From NCBI GenBank assembly GCA_035294725.1, contig DATGKK010000040.1:1-23020 (forward strand): a stretch of DNA of 23,020 nt, in the 5' to 3' direction. A program made the translations under genes and the position numbers. Below are positions 12,977 to 21,779 of this stretch, one piece after another (the first letter of the stretch is position 1; each line of letters starts with the position of its first letter). The notes below the pieces were generated by a model. The model worked only from the letters and a program-made list of their open reading frames with translations. It made no database searches and was not told the origin of the DNA. This DNA is from DATGKK01 sp035294725. GTDB lineage: Bacteria; Actinomycetota; Acidimicrobiia; Acidimicrobiales; Bog-793.

Positions 12977-14746
12977 TCAGTCCATCGCCACCGGACCGAG
13001 ACGGCGAGGCAGCACGCCGCCCGGAAGGCTGAGCCCGGCATTGGTGGCCGGAGCCCGGTGTGGGGCCGGAAGGTGTCGGACCAGCCACGACCCGCTGCCG
13101 GCCGGGCACCACTTGTTGACGGGGACTCCCGAGCACGGGTTCGGCATCGTCGGCAGGCTCTTCGGGACGCTCGTGAGGATCACCTTGCTCGACGTCGGGT
13201 AGTGGGCTCCCGCGGGGCATGAGCCGAAGCCGGTGTCGCACAGCACCTGCGCGAGGAGCGGGCCCCCGGTGTTCGCGCCCTTCGAGAGCGGCCCGCAGGT
13301 CGGCTGGATCTGTTCGAGGTTCGAGGGCGCGCTCCCGTCCGGCGCGTAGTTGTCGGCAAAGCAGTCTTGCGGCTGCCCTCCGAACAGCGTGATCTGTCCG
13401 TAGTCCGAATTGCTCGGGTTTCCGAAAAAGCCGTTGTGGCGGAAGGTGTTGTGCAGCAGCGCGTCGCCCTCGGGGTCGTAGACGCATCCGAGGCCGGAGA
13501 ACTCGATCCCGCCCGTGCCCGCGCAGGTCTGGTTGAGCGAGGGCGGGTTGCTGTCCGGGTAGGGCACGAAGAGGATGCCCCAGGCACCGTTGTTCTCGAC
13601 GACGTTGTGCTCGACCGTGTCGAAGCGACCCCCCGAGATCGTCATCCCGGTTCCGGTCGGACCCTCTGCCGCCGTCCCGTTGCGCGGCACCGAGGGATTG
13701 TTGTTGTCGTGCACGTAGTTGTAGCGGAACACCCAGCACGAGCGGGTGTGCGTGATCGGGCTGATGGCTCCGTCGGGGCAGCGGCCGTTCTGAGGCGCTG
13801 GCGGATCGCCGTTCAGCTGGGTGTTGGTGTCGAAGCCGTCCTCGTTGTGGTCGAACTGGGAGTGCTCGATGACGATGGTCCCGCCGGAGTTCGTGCCGGA
13901 GTAGCCGAGGGCGTTGTTCTCCATCCAGGCGTTCGCGATGATGATGTCGCAAACCTGGTGGCAGGCGCCGACGTACATGCCGGAGTCGTTGAAGTTGTTG
14001 GCGTAGACCTTGTTCCACAGCGCCGGCCCCGCCGAGTCAGACGAGAAGATGCCGTACCCGGCCGCCGTGGACTCCCCGTCGAAGTAGGTCGTGGTCGCGG
14101 TGAGGTACCTCCCCCAGTAGCCGTGCAGCCCGATGCGGCCCGACCCCGCTCCGCCGTTCCACCAGATCTCGTTGCCCGCCGATCCGGAGCCGGAGAGGAA
14201 GTTGCAGACGGTGAGGTTCTCGATGCTGACGTCGTTGGCCTTCCAGACGACGATGCCGTTGCGGCCGACGCGCGACCCGTTCGCGCCCTTCACCCCGAAG
14301 GTCTGCCACTTGCGCTCGGAGTCGCAGGCCGTCGGAGCACCTAGCTTCGTGCCGTCGACGATGACGGTCCGACGGTTCATCCCCCGGAGAGTGAGGCCCG
14401 GAGTGGTGATGAGCACCCCTGCCATGTCCCCTGAGCTGGCGGCCGCCGCAGTGGGCGGATGGGCGTAGTCGTCGCGTTCGTGGTAGTCGCCCGGGCCGAT
14501 CAGGATCCAGTCACCCTTCTTCGCCGCGTCGACGGCCGCCTGGATCGTCGAGTACTGGCCCCGGATGCCGTGATAGGTGCCGACGAGGAGCGCTTGCGGG
14601 GCGGTGCTCGAGCTGCTCGGCCCTAAGGACGCCGCCGCTCCGGCAGCAAGCGGGAGGGTGCCGAGCGCACCTACCCCGAGCGCACCGCCGACGACGGGGA
14701 CGACGATCCGACGGATCAGTGTGCGGCGGTGCCTGCTCTGGCGCAT
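12977..14746 (-). CDS. Secreted right-handed parallel beta-helix protein
   Basis: The 589-residue protein has a basic N-region (RHRRTLIRR), a hydrophobic core and an Ala-rich cleavage area near residue 40, so export is expected. The mature part opens like pectate-lyase-fold proteins: YSTIQAAVDAAKKGDWILIG, then PGDYHE, GVLITTPGLTLRGMNRRTVI and NGIVVWKANDVSIENLTVCN. Repeated coil motifs follow, such as GYGIFSSDSAGPALWNKVYA, NNFNDSGMYVGAC, GTIVIEHSQFDHNEDGFDTN and FDTVEHNVVENNGAWGILFV. There are many cysteines (CHQVC, GCVYD, CGPL), suggesting disulfides. No lyase catalytic triad was identified, so substrate and reaction are unknown; a polysaccharide-binding or -cleaving role is plausible. A GGGGAGG site precedes the ATG at 14746. 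Confidence 0.85.
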   Translation of the reverse strand: MRQSRHRRTLIRRIVVPVVGGALGVGALGTLPLAAGAAASLGPSSSSTAPQALLVGTYHGIRGQYSTIQAAVDAAKKGDWILIGPGDYHERDDYAHPPTAAAASSGDMAGVLITTPGLTLRGMNRRTVIVDGTKLGAPTACDSERKWQTFGVKGANGSRVGRNGIVVWKANDVSIENLTVCNFLSGSGSAGNEIWWNGGAGSGRIGLHGYWGRYLTATTTYFDGESTAAGYGIFSSDSAGPALWNKVYANNFNDSGMYVGACHQVCDIIIANAWMENNALGYSGTNSGGTIVIEHSQFDHNEDGFDTNTQLNGDPPAPQNGRCPDGAISPITHTRSCWVFRYNYVHDNNNPSVPRNGTAAEGPTGTGMTISGGRFDTVEHNVVENNGAWGILFVPYPDSNPPSLNQTCAGTGGIEFSGLGCVYDPEGDALLHNTFRHNGFFGNPSNSDYGQITLFGGQPQDCFADNYAPDGSAPSNLEQIQPTCGPLSKGANTGGPLLAQVLCDTGFGSCPAGAHYPTSSKVILTSVPKSLPTMPNPCSGVPVNKWCPAGSGSWLVRHLPAPHRAPATNAGLSLPGGVLPRRLGPVAMD

Positions 14747-14833
14747 TGCTGCCTACCTCCCCTGACTGGGACGACCGGCCGCCCTGCGAGGCCCTCGCTC
14801 GGCGCGCTCGAGCCGTCCGTGTAGCCGGAGCGT

Positions 14834-14867
14834 ACCGTGACCGGACTGCTCGATGCGGGGTCACGGT
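14834..14867. repeat. Perfect 9-bp inverted repeat upstream of the beta-helix gene
   Basis: accgtgacc (14834-14842) and ggtcacggt (14859-14867) are exact reverse complements with a 16-nt spacer. They lie 88-121 bp upstream of the beta-helix start and 60-100 nt after the methyltransferase stop, so either an operator or a terminator is possible. Confidence 0.45.
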
Positions 14868-14929
14868 CCGGCCCGACCGGCCGCTGGCAGCGACGGCGAG
14901 CCCGCGACCGGGCTGCGCCCCGTGAGCGC

Positions 14930-16408
14930 TCAGCCCCAGCCGGCTCTGGTGCGGGGCATCCCCGAGCTCCCGGTCTCGTCCGGCTTCACCCCGAGCACCT
15001 GGTGGATGGCGATCCCGCCGTCCTCAAAGCCGTTGATCGAGGCGCTCATGTAGAGGCGCCACACCCGCGCCCGTTCGACCCCGATGATCTTGACCGCCTC
15101 GTCCCAGTTCTCCTCCAGGTTCGCGACCCAGTGCTCGAGGGTACGGGCGTAGTGCTCCCGCAGCGACTCGACGTCACGAACTTCGAAGCCCGCCCGTTCC
15201 ATCCCGAGCACGACCTCGCCGACATCGATCAGCTCGCCGTCAGGGAAGACGTAGCGGTTCATGAACGTCCGCCCCCGCATCTTGGAGCCCCCGGCGTGGG
15301 AGATGGCGTGGTTGAGGAGCCTGCCGCGCGGCGCGAGCAGGCTGTAGAGCGTCGAGAAGTACTCCGCCATCCGCTTCTCGCCCACGTGCTCGAACATCCC
15401 GATCGAGCAGATGGCGTCGAACTGCTCGCCGCCGAGGTCGCGGTAGTCCTGCAGGCGGATCTCGACGTGGTCGTCGAGGCCGGCGTCCCTCACCCGCTGC
15501 CGGGCGCGGTCGGCCTGGGCGGGGCTGAGCGTGACGCCGACGACGTCGGCACCGTAACGGCTGGCGGCATGCATCGCCATGGAGCCCCAGCCGCAGCCGA
15601 CGTCGAGGAGCCGCACTCTCCGTCCTCGTCCCGGCTCGGCGAGCCCGAGCTTCCGGCAGACGAGCTCGTGCTTGCTCGCCTGGGCCTCCTCGAGAGTGGC
15701 GTCAGGGTGCTCGAAGCGGGCGCACGAGTAGGTCATCGCAGGCCCGAGCAGGAGCTCGTAGAAGTCGTTACCGATGTCGTAGTGGTGCCGTATCGCCTCG
15801 GCATCCCGTTCCTTGGTGTGGATCGAGGCGGGCCGGAAGCGGCTCGTGAGCCGGACCTCGGCAGCCGGCACGGCCGGGGGGGCGCCGACCGCCCCGAGGC
15901 GTACGGCAGCCCGCAGCAGGGGGAGGACCATGCCCGGCGCAGTCGGGAGCCGGCTCGCCATCGCATCGTGGAGCTGGGCGAGCGCCTGTCGCAGGGTGCC
16001 GTCGCCGGGCCGGTCTCCCCCTTCCACCTCGAAATCGAGGGCACCGGCGACGAAGGCCCGGGCGAGGCCGAGCTGCCCGGGAGCCCACAGGAGGTACCGG
16101 AGCGAGTCGGGGCTTCGCAGCACGAGACGCGCCCTCGGGCCTTCGCCGCTTCCTCGCCCGCTCGGCGCAAGCCGGCTCCCGTCCCAGAGCTCGACCTGGA
16201 GGGGCATCCCCGCTGGGAAGAGCGAGGCGACGAGCGGTCTCAACGTTTCGGCCGCGCTCGAAGGAGTCGTTCCTCGGGCGCCGGTGCGGTCGGATCTGTC
16301 GGAGCCTGTTCCCGCCGCCCGCCTGGACGCTCCGCCGTCGCCGGTCACCACCCCGGCGGCGGATCCGTCCACCCCGAGCGACGCATCGTGACGCGACTCG
16401 ATGCTCAT
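14930..16408 (-). CDS. Cyclopropane-fatty-acyl-phospholipid synthase family methyltransferase
   Basis: The enzyme transfers a methylene or methyl group from SAM to the double bond of membrane phospholipid acyl chains. The 492-residue protein has a variable, Gly/Ser-rich first 50 residues. A sterol-carrier-like N-terminal domain follows, including LFPAGMPLQVELWDGSRL and LGLARAFVAGALDFEVEGG. The catalytic half shows IRHHYDIGNDFYELLLGPAM, TYSCARFE, the SAM-binding LLDVGCGWGSMAMH at about 267-280 and VVGVTLSPAQ. ICSIGMFEHVGEKRMAEYFS and MNRYVFPDGEL complete it. These match the Cfa/Ufa family. It acts at the membrane from the cytoplasm, probably adjusting fluidity. No Shine-Dalgarno is seen; TACGCT lies 8 nt before the ATG, so the mRNA may be leaderless. 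It lies just beyond the sedolisin stop (57 bp). Confidence 0.92.
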   Translation of the reverse strand: MSIESRHDASLGVDGSAAGVVTGDGGASRRAAGTGSDRSDRTGARGTTPSSAAETLRPLVASLFPAGMPLQVELWDGSRLAPSGRGSGEGPRARLVLRSPDSLRYLLWAPGQLGLARAFVAGALDFEVEGGDRPGDGTLRQALAQLHDAMASRLPTAPGMVLPLLRAAVRLGAVGAPPAVPAAEVRLTSRFRPASIHTKERDAEAIRHHYDIGNDFYELLLGPAMTYSCARFEHPDATLEEAQASKHELVCRKLGLAEPGRGRRVRLLDVGCGWGSMAMHAASRYGADVVGVTLSPAQADRARQRVRDAGLDDHVEIRLQDYRDLGGEQFDAICSIGMFEHVGEKRMAEYFSTLYSLLAPRGRLLNHAISHAGGSKMRGRTFMNRYVFPDGELIDVGEVVLGMERAGFEVRDVESLREHYARTLEHWVANLEENWDEAVKIIGVERARVWRLYMSASINGFEDGGIAIHQVLGVKPDETGSSGMPRTRAGWG

Positions 16409-16465
16409 GAGGCGCCAGCGTAACGACGATGCTGCCTCGTGGGCGGCGGCACGAATTGGGGGCAG

Positions 16466-18658
16466 TTAGGTGTACGTGTACCGGCTCGTCGGGGTGCGCG
16501 GGCTCGGCCCGTGGCGGGTCCGAACTCTGACGTAGACGGTGCCGGAGCCTGGCGGCACCGTCGCACGGATCCACGTCGGGGAACGGCGCACGATCGTCCC
16601 GAGGGTGTACGCCGCGCGCTGCCGACCGAAGTAGACCCCCGTGATGGCGGTGAAGCCGTAGCCGTAGATCGTGACGACAGAGCCGCCGGCCGCAGGTCCA
16701 CTCGCGGGCGAGATGCGATCGATGCCGGGCGGTGCACCGGGGCCGAGCCTGCACAGCGATGGCGCCAGCCCTCCCGACCCGCCAGCGGAGGTCAGCCTGG
16801 GGCTGCCGAGCCCGGAGGCCATGTCGTAACCCGGCTCCGCCGGGTAGAGGCCGCCCCCGTAGCCGGAGGCGGCAAAGTCGTTGTCTCCTCGAACGATGTC
16901 GGTGAAGTCGTCGTGGTAAGCGGGCGACCCGGCGAGGGCGTACAGGCTCGGGTCGAGGAAGCCGAGAGAGCTGCCGCCGCACAGGCGGCTCGCGTCGGTG
17001 AGGGCGACGGCGGCCGCCCACAGCGGCGCCGCCGCGCTGGTGCCTCCGATGGACTGCCACACTCCGCCGTAGTCGACGACGTAACCCGTGACCGGGTTCG
17101 CGTCGGCAGCGACGTCCGGCACCTCACGGCAATAGCCGGCAGCAGCGTGACAGCTCATGCCAGACGAGTGGGTACCCACCACCCCGAGCGACGAGGGAGC
17201 GCCCGCCTGGTAGGCCGGCATCGGCCAGAGCTGCGACTGACCGCCGCCTCCGGCGCCGCTCGCGTTGTTCCAGACCCGCTCGACGTGCGCTCGGACCCGG
17301 AGGGTCGTGCCGCCGACCGAGGTCACGTAGGGTTGGGAGCCCGGGTCGTCCACGGTGAGGCCCGCCGGTGCAAACGGCCCGCTCCCGATGCAGTCCGTCG
17401 AGCCGTCGTCGCCAGCAGCAGCGATCCAGGACTGCCCCTCGGCGGCGGCGAGCTCGAGCAGCGTGTCCTCGGCACGCGCCGCCCTCCGGGCCGCCGCGAG
17501 GCTGTAGGAGCCCGAGGCGGTGCTGCCGAGCTCCGGCTCGCACTGCCCCCACGAGGTGGTCACCACTTCGGCAGAGGGGTGGTCCACGATCCACTGCATC
17601 TCGTCGAAGAAGCCCCGGTTCGAATTGGGCGCCTGGTAGACGATCACGCGGGCGGCCGGTGCGAGGCCGGCGACGTCTTCGATGTCGAGCGCAGTCTCCC
17701 CTGAGCCTGGCCCGGTGGCAGGACGGGGGCCGCCGTCGACCTTCACGTAGGACACCTGCGTGTGGATGCCATAGCAGGTCTCGTAGGAGGAGACGTCGCT
17801 CCTCCAGTTCGGCTCGAACTCCTCGATCCCCACGGTCGACCCCGCTCCGAGGTCGCCGGCCGAGTACAGGCCCGTCATGCCGTAAGCGGCGGCGAGCTGA
17901 CCGGCCACGAGGCCCCCGCCGTCGCGAGCCGTGAGAAGCGCCTGCCAGCACGGCTGGGACCGGGTGCCGCTCGCCGCTCCCGTCACGAGGTGGCCGAGCT
18001 CTTGGTTCGGCGCGGCCACTCCCCGACCGGGCGGCGCGAGGAGCGGGCGAACCTCCGGCAGGTCCGAGAGGCCGAGCACCTCGGCGACATGCGCCCCGAC
18101 CGACGCGGGCAGCCGCGCCGGCTCCGAGTTGTAGTACGCGAGCCGGCCTCCCGCCACCCGCACCTGCCTGAAGGAGGTCGACAACGCGGCGGCCATCTCG
18201 GCCGCCGTGGCCGCCACCTCCACCGTCAGCCCGTCGGCGGAGACGCCGCGGATGCCGAGCCCTCGTTCTCGCAGCACGGCCTCGACCTGGTACAGCTCGG
18301 CCGCGGTGGAGCCGAAGCGCTTCCGAAGCTCGTACATGGTGAGGTAGCGCCCCCGGCTCGGTGACCCCGGAGCCGAGACGGCAGCAGCGAGCCGGGCCAG
18401 TCCCGCGGGATCCCGCGGCTCGAGCACGATCTCGGCGCTCAGCTCCTCGTGGGGCGGCAGGGCTCCGAGCGCCACCGCCGAAAGAGGAGCCACCGTCGCC
18501 GGCGCCACGACCTCGAGCATCCCGGCGCCGCCCACCGTCGAGCCCGGGCTCGATTGTGGACCGAGCGGAGCGACGACGGCCGCGGCGCCCGCCAGGAGGG
18601 TGCCCGCAACCACGGCACGGCCCTGCGGCGGCCGGCGGCGGACCTTCAACAGCGACAT
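16466..18658 (-). CDS. Secreted sedolisin (S53) protease with C-terminal IPT/TIG domain
   Basis: This 730-residue pre-pro-protease cleaves proteins at acidic pH using a Ser-Glu-Asp triad. The N-terminus has a signal-like hydrophobic stretch (AVVAGTLLAGAAAVVAPL). A pro-kumamolisin activation domain covers about residues 65-210 (RGRYLTMYELRKRFGSTAAE, VEVAATAAEMAAALSTSFRQ). The catalytic domain carries GETALDIEDVAGLAP with Glu321 and Asp325, the TTSWGQCE segment, and the nucleophile motif SIGGTSAAAPLWAA (Ser541). The calcium-site region near the end reads FTDIVRGDND, then GYDMASGLGSP. The last 90 residues form an IPT/TIG domain (IDRISPASGPAAGGSVVTIY). AGGAGG 6 nt before the ATG at 18658 fixes the start; an earlier in-frame start at 18724 lacks this. 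It is divergent from the YcaQ-like gene. Confidence 0.93.
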   Translation of the reverse strand: MSLLKVRRRPPQGRAVVAGTLLAGAAAVVAPLGPQSSPGSTVGGAGMLEVVAPATVAPLSAVALGALPPHEELSAEIVLEPRDPAGLARLAAAVSAPGSPSRGRYLTMYELRKRFGSTAAELYQVEAVLRERGLGIRGVSADGLTVEVAATAAEMAAALSTSFRQVRVAGGRLAYYNSEPARLPASVGAHVAEVLGLSDLPEVRPLLAPPGRGVAAPNQELGHLVTGAASGTRSQPCWQALLTARDGGGLVAGQLAAAYGMTGLYSAGDLGAGSTVGIEEFEPNWRSDVSSYETCYGIHTQVSYVKVDGGPRPATGPGSGETALDIEDVAGLAPAARVIVYQAPNSNRGFFDEMQWIVDHPSAEVVTTSWGQCEPELGSTASGSYSLAAARRAARAEDTLLELAAAEGQSWIAAAGDDGSTDCIGSGPFAPAGLTVDDPGSQPYVTSVGGTTLRVRAHVERVWNNASGAGGGGQSQLWPMPAYQAGAPSSLGVVGTHSSGMSCHAAAGYCREVPDVAADANPVTGYVVDYGGVWQSIGGTSAAAPLWAAAVALTDASRLCGGSSLGFLDPSLYALAGSPAYHDDFTDIVRGDNDFAASGYGGGLYPAEPGYDMASGLGSPRLTSAGGSGGLAPSLCRLGPGAPPGIDRISPASGPAAGGSVVTIYGYGFTAITGVYFGRQRAAYTLGTIVRRSPTWIRATVPPGSGTVYVRVRTRHGPSPRTPTSRYTYT

Positions 18659-18781
18659 CTGGATCCTCCTCGCCGTCCGGCGCCTGAGGAGAACCAGTCC
18701 TCCGCCGCACCACCCCACCGGCACAGATCACCCTAGACCGGCTCGGCAACGGCAAGAGTCTTCGTGGGGCAGGATGCGGGG

Positions 18782-19984
18782 GTGCCCCGGACGCCACCAC
18801 GCGGTGTGGACCTCTCGGCCCACGCGGCACGGCGAGCGCACCTCGCCGCCCTCGGGCTGCTCGGCCGGCGCCTGTCGAGCGTGGGCGAGGTGCTCGAGCG
18901 GACCCGCGGCATCCAACTCGACACCATCTCCGTGCTCGCGCGCTCGCACGAGCTGATCGCGTTCGCCAGGGTCGGCGCGGTCTCGCGGCGCCGGATCGAG
19001 CGGGCGTACTGGGGCGGTCCGCCCTTTCGAGCGATGGAGTTCTGGTACCACGCCGCCTGCATCGTGCCCATCGAGGAGTGGCCCAACCTCGCCTTCCGCC
19101 GGCAGGCCATCAGGGCACGGGGGTACCGGTGGCACCGGGCCGGCGACCTCAGGGCTGCCTGCGACAGGGTGCTCGGACAGCTGCGCGAGCGCGGCCCGCT
19201 CACGGCGAACGAGCTCGGGGGAGCCAAGCAGGGGGGTCCGTGGTGGGACTGGTCGGAGACGAAGATCGCGGCCGAGTGGCTGCTCGACATCGGTGAAGTG
19301 GTCTGCACGACCCGGCGATCGTTCCAGCGCGTCTACGACCTGCCCGAGCGGGTCATCCCCGCCGACCTGCTCGGGCGCGAGACTCCCAAGGAAGAGGCCG
19401 TGCGGACCCTCGTCGGGAGGGCGGTCGCCGCGCTCGGCGTCGCGACGGCCGCCGACGTGGCGGCCTACACCATGATCAAGCGCCCCGATGTCGCGGCGGT
19501 CCTCCCCGACTGCGGCGCCGAGCCGGTGCGGGTGGCGGGATGGAGCGACCAGGCGTGGGCCGCCCCCGCGGCGCTCGATGATCCCGCCGTCGCCGGACGC
19601 TCCGGCGCCCGCCCCGTGCTGCTGTCGCCCTTCGACAACCTCATTTGCGATCGGGCCCGCCTGGAGCGGCACTTCGGCTTCCGGCACCGGCTGGAGGCCT
19701 ACATGCCACGGCACCGACGGGTGCACGGCTACTACACGATGCCGCTCCTTGCGGGCGACCGCCTCGTCGCCCGGGTCGACCCGGCGCGGGAGGGCGCCAC
19801 GCTCGTCGCGAGGAGCGTCCATATCGAGGAGTCGCTCACACCTTCGGCGCAGGGGCGAGCCGCCGCCTGCGTGGCGCGAGCGCTGCAGCGCGCGGCCGGC
19901 TGGGTCGGATGCAGCAACGTCGCCGTCGAGCGGGTCGAGCCGGCCGAACAGCGCGCCCGCGTGATCGCTGAGCTGCGCACCTGA
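18782..19984 (+). CDS. YcaQ/AlkX-type winged-helix DNA glycosylase-family protein
   Basis: The 400-residue protein belongs to the HTH_42 (YcaQ/AlkX) family, whose studied members unhook DNA interstrand crosslinks as monofunctional glycosylases. Recognised motifs are the IQLDTISVLARSHELIAFAR segment near the N-terminus, FRAMEFWYHAACIVPIEEWP, and ELGGAKQGGPWWDWSETKIA, followed by AEWLLDIGEVVCTTRRSFQR and VYDLPERVIP (winged helix). Near the C-terminus are LLSPFDNLICDRARLERHFG, RVHGYYTMPLLAGDRLVARV and DP. The family's catalytic QxD/QxQ motif is usually near the N-terminus and reads QLD here. A GTG at 18782 with AGGA upstream was chosen; a GTG at 18764 is also in frame. It converges with the sirtuin gene across an 11-bp inverted repeat. 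Confidence 0.85.
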   Translation: MPRTPPRGVDLSAHAARRAHLAALGLLGRRLSSVGEVLERTRGIQLDTISVLARSHELIAFARVGAVSRRRIERAYWGGPPFRAMEFWYHAACIVPIEEWPNLAFRRQAIRARGYRWHRAGDLRAACDRVLGQLRERGPLTANELGGAKQGGPWWDWSETKIAAEWLLDIGEVVCTTRRSFQRVYDLPERVIPADLLGRETPKEEAVRTLVGRAVAALGVATAADVAAYTMIKRPDVAAVLPDCGAEPVRVAGWSDQAWAAPAALDDPAVAGRSGARPVLLSPFDNLICDRARLERHFGFRHRLEAYMPRHRRVHGYYTMPLLAGDRLVARVDPAREGATLVARSVHIEESLTPSAQGRAAACVARALQRAAGWVGCSNVAVERVEPAEQRARVIAELRT

Positions 19985-19999
19985 CCGACCGGGGCCTCC

Positions 20000-20036
20000 C
20001 CGCCGCCCTGCGGTCACGACTGGCTCAGGGCGGCGG
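20000..20036. terminator. 11-bp inverted repeat between convergent genes
   Basis: ccgccgccctg (20000-20010) and cagggcggcgg (20026-20036) pair perfectly over a 15-nt spacer. The right arm covers the sirtuin stop codon. It is a likely bidirectional terminator lacking a T-run. Confidence 0.5.
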
Positions 20037-20849
20037 CACGAGGGCCGGGAGCACGGCGGAGATCGAGCCACGCACCACGACGTCGGCGAGGTGGTCGCAG
20101 GCAGTCGGGCTCCCGTTCACGATCACGACTGCTGCGCCCCGGCTCTTCGCCAGCGGCACCAGGCTCGCGGCAGGCTGCACCTCGAGCGTCGTCCCCACCG
20201 CGACGAGCACCCGTGCCCGGGCGGCCGCTCGCACAGCCCGGTCGAGCACCTCCGGATCGAGCGACTGCCCGAAGCTGATCGTCGCCGACTTGAGGATGCC
20301 GTCGCACACCGAGCCGTCATCGAGGAGGCGACGGCAGTGCGGATCGGCGTCTCCCGCCCGCACGCGGGCCAGCACCGCTCGGGTCGGCTGGCGGTCGTGG
20401 CAGCGCCAGCACTCGGTCACGTGCACCGTCCCGTGGATCTCGACGACGCGCTCCCTGCTCGACCCGGCCCGGAGGTGCAACCCGTCGGTGTTCTGGGTCA
20501 CGACCGCCTCGAGCAGTCCGAGCCGCTCGAGGCCGACGAGGGCGGCGTGCCCCGGTGTCGGCTCCGCGGTCCACACCGGGGAGTCGAGACGCTGTCGCCA
20601 CGACCGGCGCCGCACCTCGGGGTCGCCCAGGTATGCCGCCAGGGTGGACTGCCGCTCCGCACCCGGGTTCTTCGTCCAGACACCCTGCGGCCCCCGGAAG
20701 TCGGGGATCCCCGCATCGGTGGAGATCCCGGCCCCGGTGAGAGCGACGACGCCGCTCCGCCCTGCCCGGGCGACCAGAGCAGCCGCGCTCCGCACCGCCG
20801 GCCCCGATGCCTCGATCGGGTCGAGTCCGCCCCCTCCGGGAACGCTCAT
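20025..20849 (-). CDS. Sir2-family NAD-dependent protein deacylase
   Basis: Sirtuins remove acyl groups from lysines, consuming NAD. This 274-residue protein has the NAD-binding ALTGAGISTDAGIPDFRGPQ motif near residue 35, VTQNTDGLHLRAG and the catalytic His in VVEIHGTVH. A Zn site follows: CWRC, then HCRR...VCDG, with a wider-than-usual second pair spaced by an insertion of several residues. After that come GILKSATISFGQSLDP and ARVLVAVGTTLEVQPAASLV. This is the class III-like actinobacterial pattern. The start is ambiguous: the ATG at 20849 is chosen, and a GTG at 20894 would add 15 unmatched residues. It acts in the cytoplasm; its targets are not known. It is divergent from the enoyl-CoA hydratase, so coregulation of acyl-CoA metabolism is only a suggestion. 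Confidence 0.9.
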   Translation of the reverse strand: MSVPGGGGLDPIEASGPAVRSAAALVARAGRSGVVALTGAGISTDAGIPDFRGPQGVWTKNPGAERQSTLAAYLGDPEVRRRSWRQRLDSPVWTAEPTPGHAALVGLERLGLLEAVVTQNTDGLHLRAGSSRERVVEIHGTVHVTECWRCHDRQPTRAVLARVRAGDADPHCRRLLDDGSVCDGILKSATISFGQSLDPEVLDRAVRAAARARVLVAVGTTLEVQPAASLVPLAKSRGAAVVIVNGSPTACDHLADVVVRGSISAVLPALVPPP

Positions 20850-20916
20850 TGCCGGCGCGCGGGTACGAGAGCCCTCCCCGCGCTCACCTTGCACCCTCCC
20901 GGTAGGGTTCCGCTCC

Positions 20917-21735
20917 GTGGAACGGCACGTGGTGGACTACGAGGTGGACCGCGCCGTCGCGACCATCCGCCTCAACCGCCCCGAGCGGCTGAATGCCTGG
21001 ACCGGCCGGATGAGCGTCGAGTACCGGGCAAGCCTGGCCGAGGCGAGCGCAGACCCGGCCGTGCGGGTGATCGTGGTGACCGGCGCCGGCCGGGGCTTCT
21101 GCGCCGGTGCGGACAGCGAGGCGCTCGCCGGGCATGCCGAGCGGGGCCATTACGACCCGGGGACCGGCGATGCGGTGCCGCGGCCCGGCTACGGCGCACG
21201 GCCCGAGTTCGACGCTGACCTCGCCTACCACTTCGGGATCGAAAAGCCCATCATCGCGGCCGTCAACGGCCCCGCGGCCGGGATCGGCTTCGCCCTTGCC
21301 TGCTACTGCGATGTTCGCTTCGCTGCGAGGGGCGCGAAGCTGACGAGCGCGCACGGCCGGCTCGGCCTGCCGGCCGAGTTCGGACTCTCCTGGCTGCTGC
21401 CGCGGATGATCGGGGCCGGCCGGGCCGCGGACATCTTGCTGTCGAGCCGCATCATCCTCGCCGAGGAGGCGGCCGAGATGGGACTCGTGAACAGGGTGCT
21501 CGGGCCGGACCTGCTGATGGCCCATGTCACCGAGTACGCGTCCATGCTCGCCGACGAGGTGTCGCCGAGCTCGATCGCAGTGACCAAGCGTCAGCTCTAC
21601 CGCGACCTGCTCGGCGGGAGCCCGGCCGCGTCGATCGAAGACGCGATCGCGACGATGGATCAGATGATGGGCGAGGCCGACTACCGGGAGGGGGTGGCGG
21701 CGCTGCGGGAGAAGAGGCCGCCACGTTTCACCTAA
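20917..21735 (+). CDS. Enoyl-CoA hydratase/isomerase (crotonase) family protein
   Basis: The 272-residue protein has a crotonase fold: VDRAVATIRLNRPERLNAWT, VRVIVVTGAGRGFCAGADSE (oxyanion-hole loop), then IAAVNGPAAGIGFALACYCD with the second oxyanion-hole Gly. SAHGRLGLPAEFGLSWLLPR follows, where the Glu lies at the position of a catalytic acid, then the AAEMGLVNRVL motif. It acts on acyl-CoA thioesters, for example in fatty-acid or aromatic degradation; the exact reaction cannot be told. Only the C-terminal Glu is clear. The position of the second Glu found in hydratases reads within GADSEALAGHAER, so isomerase or other reactions are possible. The GTG at 20917 has no Shine-Dalgarno, and TAGGGT lies 8 nt upstream, so a leaderless mRNA is likely. 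Confidence 0.88.
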   Translation: MERHVVDYEVDRAVATIRLNRPERLNAWTGRMSVEYRASLAEASADPAVRVIVVTGAGRGFCAGADSEALAGHAERGHYDPGTGDAVPRPGYGARPEFDADLAYHFGIEKPIIAAVNGPAAGIGFALACYCDVRFAARGAKLTSAHGRLGLPAEFGLSWLLPRMIGAGRAADILLSSRIILAEEAAEMGLVNRVLGPDLLMAHVTEYASMLADEVSPSSIAVTKRQLYRDLLGGSPAASIEDAIATMDQMMGEADYREGVAALREKRPPRFT

Positions 21736-21779
21736 CGAGCGGCTGAGCCCTTGGGGCCTCGGCCGACCGGCCTCGGGCG

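Noticed and set aside
13367..14344. Val/Asp-rich plus-strand frame opposite the beta-helix gene
   Set aside because: It is antisense to a protein with a signal peptide and fold-specific repeats; there is no independent evidence for coding.
17124..18830. Second long minus-strand frame overlapping sedolisin
   Set aside because: The product is Arg/Gly/Pro-rich and out of frame with all S53 motifs.
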